The notes beneath the pieces were generated by a model. That model saw only the letters and a list, made by a program, of their open reading frames with translations, searched no databases and was not told the DNA's origin. From the NCBI GenBank assembly GCA_002898355.1, contig BEHD01000001.1, forward strand, positions 1-64,000: a stretch of 64,000 nt of DNA, written 5' to 3'. The DNA comes from an archaeon HR01 (GTDB lineage Archaea; Thermoproteota; Nitrososphaeria_A; Caldarchaeales; Caldarchaeaceae). Shown in pieces: positions 57,721 through 64,000 of this stretch; position 1 is the stretch's first letter; each line of letters begins with the position of its first letter. The position numbers and the translations under genes are program-made.

Positions 57721-58100
57721 TATCTATAGAGGGGCTGGTGGAGAAGCTTCTAGCCCATCTAAAATCCGCCACAGGGCTGACGGCCCGGAGCGGGTGGTTC
57801 AGCGAGAAGGCGGGCTACCCCCAGATAACAGCCATCACCCAATCCATCTCGATAACACCCCTAGACCTGGCCGCATCAAAAGCCCTCTACACAGCCAGCT
57901 TCCAGATAGACATCTGGCACACATCAGCCAGGAAGAGGGATGAGCTGGTGGACATGATCATCCAATATTTCGAGACAAACCGCAGCATAATCCATCAGGC
58001 AAGCGGATGGTTCGACCTCAAATTCGAAGACATACGAGACCTGGAGGAGGAGGCCGTCTCCAGGAAGACCCTCATCCTAAGCTTCAGGGTGGTGGGCTAG
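57717..58100 (+). CDS. Tail terminator/head-tail joining-like protein
   Basis: Size and position; FQIDIWHTSARKRDELVDMIIQYF. Confidence 0.6.
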   Translation: MISIEGLVEKLLAHLKSATGLTARSGWFSEKAGYPQITAITQSISITPLDLAASKALYTASFQIDIWHTSARKRDELVDMIIQYFETNRSIIHQASGWFDLKFEDIRDLEEEAVSRKTLILSFRVVG

Positions 58101-58391
58101 ATGTGCATCTTCAGAATCTCAAGGACTAGGAAATATTTCTGCGGTAAGAGGTATCCGCTCCCCTGCTCACCCCAGGTATGCCCATTCGGAGACGTTCTAT
58201 GGAGGGGCCTGGTCAACAGGGACTACAAGGCTGAGACCTTCTGGCTCATGCCCGAGATGAGGCCGGCCACACCCGAGGAGGCGTGGAACGCCCTACGCAC
58301 AGGAGCCGCAGAATACGTGGTCAAGGAGATGTCCTTCAGAGTGGGTGGAAACGTTGGCGGAGCCCATCGAAAAAGCCCTCAGCATGGCTAG
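58101..58391 (+). CDS. Small virion-module protein
   Basis: ORF between joining protein and subtilase, Cys-rich N-terminus. Confidence 0.45.
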   Translation: MCIFRISRTRKYFCGKRYPLPCSPQVCPFGDVLWRGLVNRDYKAETFWLMPEMRPATPEEAWNALRTGAAEYVVKEMSFRVGGNVGGAHRKSPQHG

Positions 58392-59262
58392 GTTTCTGGA
58401 GCTCTGCGAGAACGAGTCCGGAGACGGCGTCCGCATCGTCATCATAGACAGCGGTGCTGGAGGCGGCCTACCTGTCCAGGACTCCGTAAACCTCACCCAG
58501 CAATCCATAATCGATACGGAGAACCACGGCTCCATCATACACAGCATAATCTGCCACATACTGCCCGAGGCGGAGATATACGTGGTGAAGGTCCCAGACC
58601 CACTCCCAGACAACATCCTCATCACAGCCCTGAAGGAGGCGATGGAGTTCCAACCCCACGCCATCAACCTCTCCATCACCAGCGAAATCCCCAGCGACGG
58701 AACAGACCCCACATCCACCTACGTAAACCACGTCTCCGAAAAAAGCCTCGTAGCCATAGCAGCCGGAAACGGCGGGCCAAGGCTGATGAGTGTCGGCTCG
58801 CCTGCGGTGGCTGAGAAGGCCTTGACGGTGGGTGCCACGGATATGAGGGGTAGGGTTTGGAAGAGGTCCAGCAGAGGCCCTACACTGGACGGTAGGTGGA
58901 AGCCCAACATAGTGGCTCCCACAGGCTATACACCCCCAGGCCTCGGCTCCGCAGCGGTGGGGACAAGCTTCTCCACACCCCTGGCCACAGCCCTAGGCGC
59001 GGTCCTAGTCAAGAAACTCCACAACCCCCAGCTGGCCATCAAGGTCGTCGAGCTAACCGCCACCAGCATCCCCGTATCACAGCCACCCCACCCAGCACTC
59101 GCAGGGCTCCGCAAGGCCGCAGCCCTCAGACAGCTCCTAGACGCCTGGCCCAGGCTGACAGACCCCAGAAACCACTGCGGGATGGGCCTAATCAACGCCT
59201 GGGACGCCTTCCAGACCGCCGAATTCCTCACCACAGCCTTCTCTCACCAATATAAGCAGTAG
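58345..59262 (+). CDS. Subtilisin-like (S8) serine protease
   Basis: Asp VIIDSG, His ENHGSIIHSI, Asn AIAAGNGG, Ser VGTSFSTPLATALGAVL. Confidence 0.9.
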   Translation: METLAEPIEKALSMARFLELCENESGDGVRIVIIDSGAGGGLPVQDSVNLTQQSIIDTENHGSIIHSIICHILPEAEIYVVKVPDPLPDNILITALKEAMEFQPHAINLSITSEIPSDGTDPTSTYVNHVSEKSLVAIAAGNGGPRLMSVGSPAVAEKALTVGATDMRGRVWKRSSRGPTLDGRWKPNIVAPTGYTPPGLGSAAVGTSFSTPLATALGAVLVKKLHNPQLAIKVVELTATSIPVSQPPHPALAGLRKAAALRQLLDAWPRLTDPRNHCGMGLINAWDAFQTAEFLTTAFSHQYKQ

Positions 59263-59278
59263 CCACCAAGACAGAGCC

Positions 59279-60172
59279 ATGACCTTCCGGAGAATAGTAT
59301 CCTACGGTGAGGAGAGCGTATACGGCGTACCAGCCGAGGACCTATCCCAGTGGATAGGTGGGGCCACCAAGTTCAGCGGCGGCGTGGAGCTGGCCAGCGA
59401 GGATGTGGCATCCCTCTCAGGCATCAGGAGGAGGAAGACCATGGTCCACGGGGTCGACACCTCGCCCCAGCTGGAGTACTATGTCCAGACAGGCCGCTTC
59501 TTCAAATACGGCTTCGGCTCCGTATCCAACACCGGCACATCACCACCCTACATCCACACCCTGAGGATATCCGACGGATACGAGCTCCCATCCATAACAC
59601 TGCTGGAGCATAGAATCTCCGGAGCCGGCGGCCACGGCTACCTCTACACGGGATGCAGGGTTGAGAGCATCACTGTAAGCTGGGAGGAGGACGGGCTGCT
59701 CACATCATCCGTTGAACTCCTAGCCCAGAGACCCATCAAAACCACATCCCTCCCATCGGTCGAGCCCGACACCCGAGACTACTTCAGATCATCCAGCAAA
59801 ACCGTCACCATCAACGGTGTTGAGAACAGCTATGTCTTGGAGGGGAGCATATCCCTCACCAACAACCATGTGAGGCTTCCCCGTGTCGGCGACTACCAGG
59901 GCCGGCCCATAGCGGATGTGGCCGATATAACGGCTGAGCTGACCCTCTACTACCTAGACAGCAGTATCTACGAGCTGATGCTTAACAAGACACTATTCGA
60001 TGTCGTGGTAAGGTTTCAGCGGAGCGCCTCCGACTACATAGAGTTCAGGCTCTTCGACTGCTATGCCTCGGTGGACTCGGAGCTTGCGGCCGAGGGCGAG
60101 CTGATGCAGACCCTCACCCTCAAACCCTCAGACCTTGAGGTGGAGATCTCAGACGACATACCGGCCTACTGA
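59279..60172 (+). CDS. Major tail tube protein
   Basis: YGEESVYGVPAE..., LEGSISLTNNHVRLPRVGDYQGRPIADVADITAELTLYY. Confidence 0.75.
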   Translation: MTFRRIVSYGEESVYGVPAEDLSQWIGGATKFSGGVELASEDVASLSGIRRRKTMVHGVDTSPQLEYYVQTGRFFKYGFGSVSNTGTSPPYIHTLRISDGYELPSITLLEHRISGAGGHGYLYTGCRVESITVSWEEDGLLTSSVELLAQRPIKTTSLPSVEPDTRDYFRSSSKTVTINGVENSYVLEGSISLTNNHVRLPRVGDYQGRPIADVADITAELTLYYLDSSIYELMLNKTLFDVVVRFQRSASDYIEFRLFDCYASVDSELAAEGELMQTLTLKPSDLEVEISDDIPAY

Positions 60173-60182
60173 GGCTACGCAG

Positions 60183-60569
60183 ATGGAGCAGCCGCCAGAC
60201 CCTCAAACCCTCAAGGAGAAGACATCACCCACAAACCTCTTCAACAGGTTTAAGGAGGTGGAGATAGCGGGTGTCAGGTTCAGGCTGAGGAGGCTTACGT
60301 TGATGGAGGAGCTGGCCTGGTATGGTGAGAGGGAGAGGATACTTGGCGAGCCGTCCGGGGACAGGATGGAGAAGATCGTGAATATCTGGGAGAGCCTCCT
60401 CTCTAAGGTGGTTTTGGAGCCTAGGTGCCAGAGATATACTGAGGAGCTGCCGGCGGCAGTGATAGCTAAGCTTCTGGAGACCGTCTTCGACCTCCACCTC
60501 TGGAACATGGATTTTCCCATATCGAGGCAGGACTCCAGCTCAACAAATCTTTCGAATATGCCGTCCTAG
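60183..60569 (+). CDS. Tail assembly chaperone, zero-frame product (G-like)
   Basis: MEQPPDPQTLKEK...; located between tail tube and tape measure; ORF listed from 60135. Confidence 0.7.
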   Translation: MEQPPDPQTLKEKTSPTNLFNRFKEVEIAGVRFRLRRLTLMEELAWYGERERILGEPSGDRMEKIVNIWESLLSKVVLEPRCQRYTEELPAAVIAKLLETVFDLHLWNMDFPISRQDSSSTNLSNMPS

Positions 60570-60688
60570 CTGAGAGGTATGGCTGGAGCCATGACCAGAT
60601 ACTCTCCCTCACGAGGCCTGAGATGCTATACTACCTCCTCGCACCGAAGGCCTTGGAGAAGGTTTTGGGTAGGCGGTCTAGGAGATGA
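60506..60688 (+). CDS. -1 frame extension of the tail assembly chaperone (T-like)
   Basis: No start codon; -1 frame reads SHIEAGLQLNKSFEYAVLAERYGWSHDQILSLTRPEMLYYLLAPKALEKVLGRRSRR stop, ATGA overlap with next gene. Confidence 0.65.
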   Translation, partial: HGFSHIEAGLQLNKSFEYAVLAERYGWSHDQILSLTRPEMLYYLLAPKALEKVLGRRSRR

Positions 60689-60978
60689 TTAGGGTCGTCC
60701 TCCCGAGCGGGTTGGAGAAGGTAGGCGGCGAGGTTCTCGGCCAGGTCTCGAAGCTGATGAACTCGATGGCTGGGAGATGCGAGGCGGCGGCTAGGGAGCT
60801 ATGCCCTGTAAGGACCGGCCGTCTCAGGGCCAGCATAAAGGCGAGCCGTGAGGGGCCTCTACTGTACGTGGTGGAGGCCTCAGCACCCTACGCAGGCTAT
60901 GTGGAGTTCGGCACCTCCAAGATGCCTCCCAAACCCTTCATGGGCCCAGCCATATCCATCGCCCTAGCGGCCGAGTAG
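60685..60978 (+). CDS. HK97 gp10-like head-tail/tail completion protein
   Basis: CPVRTGRLRASIKAS, PYAGYVEFGTSKMPPKPFMGPA. Confidence 0.88.
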   Translation: MIRVVLPSGLEKVGGEVLGQVSKLMNSMAGRCEAAARELCPVRTGRLRASIKASREGPLLYVVEASAPYAGYVEFGTSKMPPKPFMGPAISIALAAE

Positions 60979-61212
60979 CCAGCCCAGCAAAACACCGTCA
61001 AGAATATTCCCCAGCCTCCTATGCTTCTTCACATCCTTTTTCTTCGCCACAACCACCTCATATCCGAGTATCTTAGGCTTGACGATTGTCCACTGGGCCC
61101 CGCACTCCCGGCATTCGAAGGTGTTTTCTGATTTCTCGGGGGAGACGGGTATGATGTTGCGGCTGACGCAGATAGGGCAGCTGAGGCTTACTTCTACCCT
61201 TCCCTTCTCCAC
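60964..61212 (-). CDS. Small zinc-ribbon protein
   Basis: CPICVSRNIIPV...FECRECGAQW. Confidence 0.65.
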   Translation of the reverse strand: MEKGRVEVSLSCPICVSRNIIPVSPEKSENTFECRECGAQWTIVKPKILGYEVVVAKKKDVKKHRRLGNILDGVLLGWLLGR

Positions 61213-61286
61213 ACCATATCAGCCCTCGTGGGCCACACATATACTTTCTCAGATTCAAAAAAGGGGTCCCAATCTATGGTGTTGCT

Positions 61287-63575
61287 ATGCAGCGCCAGTA
61301 TAACGTGAAAGTGGTTCTGGAGGCTGAAGACCATCTGACGAAGGCCCTGGCATATACCCAGATACGTCTGAGGGAGCTGGGCATAACAGGTGCCGAGGAG
61401 GGGCGGAGGCTACAGAACACCTTCGGAGCTATCGGAGCGGCGCTGGAGAGGGCGATAGGGATAGGCATCTACCAGTCGGCCGAGATGCTGAAAAGGTTTG
61501 TCACAGACTCCGTTGCGGCCTTCGCCAGATTCGAGTCGGCCTCGGTCAGGCTGGCAGCAGTATCCAGAGAGGCCGGAGAGTCTGTGGATAGCCTGGCCCA
61601 GGGGTTCCGGGTGGCCGCCTCGGCCACAGCCAGGGAGCTGGCGGTTTCAGGCATAGAGGCTATGGAGGCCCTCGAATCGCTTGTTAAGGCGGGTCTTGGC
61701 GGAGCTGAGGCCATGAATGCGCTGAAAACCGCCATACAGCTGGCCAGGCTTGAGGGTGTGGAGTTTGGGGAGGCCTCCAACAGTCTGGTCCAGGTGATGG
61801 CCCAGTTCGGCCTTCAAAGCCATGAGGCCGCAAGGGCTGCTGACGTCTTGGTCAACGCCTCGAGGCTGGGCATAGGAACAGCCGCCAACTTCGCATCAGG
61901 TCTGGCCAACGTCGGCTCCACAGCCAGGGCCCTGGGCCTATCGCTGGAGGAGACGGCTGCATGGCTGGTGGTCCTCGAGAGGAGGCTGGGCTCTGCGGAG
62001 GAGGCTGGGACCCAGCTCAACAGGTTCCTGTTGGACCTTTACGAGATTGCTGGGAAGCTCGGGGTTCCGATAAGGGATGGTGGTGAGGCCCTCAGGGCCA
62101 CCTCCGAGATTATGCGGGATGTGATTGAGAGCGCCAGACTTCTGGGCGGTGACTTCGAGATGCTCCAGAGCCGGCTTGCGGGAGTGGATGTCAGGGCTGT
62201 CAGAGCCCTCTTCACCCTCACCCATCTGGGTGAGGCGATGGATGAGCTGCAGGCGGAGATCTCGAGGGCGGGCACCACCTGGGAGGCATACCAGAGCGTG
62301 TTGGCCACGACGGAGGGTAGGTCGGCCGCCCTGAGGGCTGAGGTGGATAGGCTGCAGAGGTCTCTGGGCGAGTCGGCGGCTGCAATATACAACATGGTGG
62401 CGCCGGCCATACTCAAGGCCTTCGACGCAGTTGTTTCTGGGTGGAGAACCCTCTTGGGCGCCGTAACAGGGAGCAACTTCGACAGGATGCTTGGCTATCT
62501 CGAGAACGAGCTACGGGTCTTCGGCCGTATAACCGAGGAGCAGGCCAGCCAGATGATCAGGTCGTGGGTTGAGATGGGTGAGATTACGGTCTCCGAGGGG
62601 TTGAAGATGGCTGAGGCTTTAGGGCTTTACGACGCCAGCATCCAGCAGCTTATTGAGACCGCCATAGAGGCCGGTATGGAGGTTCCTACGAGTTTCTCGG
62701 CGATGGCTCAGGCGGTCTCAGATTCCACGGTGCAGTCCTCCCAGAGCCTGCGGGAGCTCACATATGCGATATCTCAGGCGGAGGAGGCGATGAGGAGCCT
62801 CTCCACCGCATCCCAGGTCCTCCAGATATCCCTCGACTACTACGACGTCATCTCAACGGTCAACCAGGCCCTCGGCGTAAACACCGTTCTCACAGAGGAG
62901 CAGGTGAGGAGTCAGCAGTACCTCTCCGCAACCCAGAGCGTCCTCAACTACCTGACACAGGTGTTCAGCCTCGAGCAGCAGGCCCTGCAGCTCTACATGA
63001 TGGGGGCCAGCGAGGCCGGAGGCATACTCATCAACACGCTTGCAGGTGTTCAGCAGGCCCTGGCTGACGGCGTTGTCTCCCAGCAGGAGTTTACGGCCCT
63101 CCTCTCCACGTTGGGCGTGGACGCGGGAAACGTCGCAGGCTCCCTCCACAACGTCCTGGTGAAAGCGCTTGAGGTGACCCGGCAGGCGGTGGAGAAGAAT
63201 AGCGAGAGTGTCTCCGGGTTGATAGCACAGCTCAACGCCCTCAACGGGATGGTGGTGACCTATAGGGTTGTGGAGATACGTGAAACCGTAACCCAGCCCT
63301 CTGGGGAGAGCGAGCCCGGCTACCAGGGGAGGCCTTATCAGCGTGGCGCATGGAACATACCGTCCACAACCCACGCCATCCTACATCCCGGCGAGATGGT
63401 GTTGCCGAGGCCTGTGGCGGAGTGGTTCAGGAGACACGGCGGCGGAGCCCTGCAGGGAAGGCCTGTAACCGTCAACGTGAACGTGAATGTTTCGGGGGGT
63501 AGCTCTGAGGTTAACTGGGGGAGGGTTGCGGAGATAGTCAGCCGTAGGATTAACCGCAACCTGTCGGTGATGTAG
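61287..63575 (+). CDS. Tail tape measure protein
   Basis: 762 aa, Ala-rich helical, GIEAMEALESLVKAGLGGAEAMNAL, PSTTHAILHPGEMVLPRPVAEWFRRHGGG. Confidence 0.9.
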   Translation: MQRQYNVKVVLEAEDHLTKALAYTQIRLRELGITGAEEGRRLQNTFGAIGAALERAIGIGIYQSAEMLKRFVTDSVAAFARFESASVRLAAVSREAGESVDSLAQGFRVAASATARELAVSGIEAMEALESLVKAGLGGAEAMNALKTAIQLARLEGVEFGEASNSLVQVMAQFGLQSHEAARAADVLVNASRLGIGTAANFASGLANVGSTARALGLSLEETAAWLVVLERRLGSAEEAGTQLNRFLLDLYEIAGKLGVPIRDGGEALRATSEIMRDVIESARLLGGDFEMLQSRLAGVDVRAVRALFTLTHLGEAMDELQAEISRAGTTWEAYQSVLATTEGRSAALRAEVDRLQRSLGESAAAIYNMVAPAILKAFDAVVSGWRTLLGAVTGSNFDRMLGYLENELRVFGRITEEQASQMIRSWVEMGEITVSEGLKMAEALGLYDASIQQLIETAIEAGMEVPTSFSAMAQAVSDSTVQSSQSLRELTYAISQAEEAMRSLSTASQVLQISLDYYDVISTVNQALGVNTVLTEEQVRSQQYLSATQSVLNYLTQVFSLEQQALQLYMMGASEAGGILINTLAGVQQALADGVVSQQEFTALLSTLGVDAGNVAGSLHNVLVKALEVTRQAVEKNSESVSGLIAQLNALNGMVVTYRVVEIRETVTQPSGESEPGYQGRPYQRGAWNIPSTTHAILHPGEMVLPRPVAEWFRRHGGGALQGRPVTVNVNVNVSGGSSEVNWGRVAEIVSRRINRNLSVM

Positions 63576-64000
63576 ATGTCTGCCGTCTTTGAGGTCTGGG
63601 ATACTGGGACAGGGTCTTGGCTGGATAAGACCGGCCGGCTGACAGCCTTCCGACGGCGTATAGCCTCGAGGCAGATGGAGCTGGTGGAGGGTGAGATGGT
63701 GGATGACGAGCTTAGGGTGGGCGACAGTGTTAGGCTGAGGGAGGGCGGTGTTACCGCTTTTGAGGGTGTGGTGTATGAGGTGGATAGACAGCGTGGGAGC
63801 GGTGATGTGAAGCGTTGCAGCTTCACAGCCTACACCGACTTGATGAGGTATGATACCTACGTGGTTTTCAAGACATATGCAGCAGGCACTTCTGCAGGCG
63901 CCATCATCCGTGACCTCGCATCCCTTGAGACGGGTGTGGATGTGGCGGACGTGGATGACGGCCCCTCCCTCGCACAGGATTGGGAGATTGAGGGGGTTAA
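63576..64000 (+). CDS. Tail/baseplate protein, truncated by window end
   Basis: ATG directly after tape measure stop; MSAVFEVWDTGTGSWLDKTGRL...VGDSVRLREGGVTAFEGVVYEVDRQ. Confidence 0.6.
   Translation, partial: MSAVFEVWDTGTGSWLDKTGRLTAFRRRIASRQMELVEGEMVDDELRVGDSVRLREGGVTAFEGVVYEVDRQRGSGDVKRCSFTAYTDLMRYDTYVVFKTYAAGTSAGAIIRDLASLETGVDVADVDDGPSLAQDWEIEGV

Overview
Archaeal chromosomal window. Archaeal signs: tRNA genes with non-canonical introns, a 23S rRNA gene with several introns and LAGLIDADG endonucleases, TiaS, PAC2, A/V-type ATP synthase E and F subunits, and an ECF transporter. A Caldarchaeales/Thaumarchaeota-like source is plausible but unproven. Left part (0-26 kb): metabolic operons (nucleoside hydrolase + ECF transporter + ribokinase; acyl-CoA dehydrogenase/thiolase/DUF35; acetoacetyl-CoA synthetase; AOR), two toxin-antitoxin-like loci, an AT-rich accessory patch, a probable RNase P RNA, and two tRNAs with D-arm introns. 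Centre (26.6-33.6 kb): a 23S rRNA gene interrupted by six introns totalling about 3.8 kb. One folds by eye as a group I ribozyme (P1, P3-P9, terminal G) with a two-motif LAGLIDADG ORF; the other five look like archaeal bulge-helix-bulge (BHB) introns, with intact, frameshifted or decayed endonuclease ORFs. A 31-nt exon separates the group I intron from the next BHB intron. 33-49 kb: ERCC4 nuclease, TrpB2, a putative restriction-modification operon sharing a duplicated promoter with trpB2, glyoxylate-shunt genes beside an AbrB-PhoU regulator with a palindrome over its start codon, and TiaS. 49.3 kb to the end: a tailed-virus (HK97-type) head/tail module with portal transcribed away from protease/capsid, a ParB/RHH/ABC-GNAT block, a virus-embedded subtilase, a G/GT-type tail chaperone frameshift and no visible terminase or integrase. 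All calls are from reading sequence and translations by eye; no searches were run.
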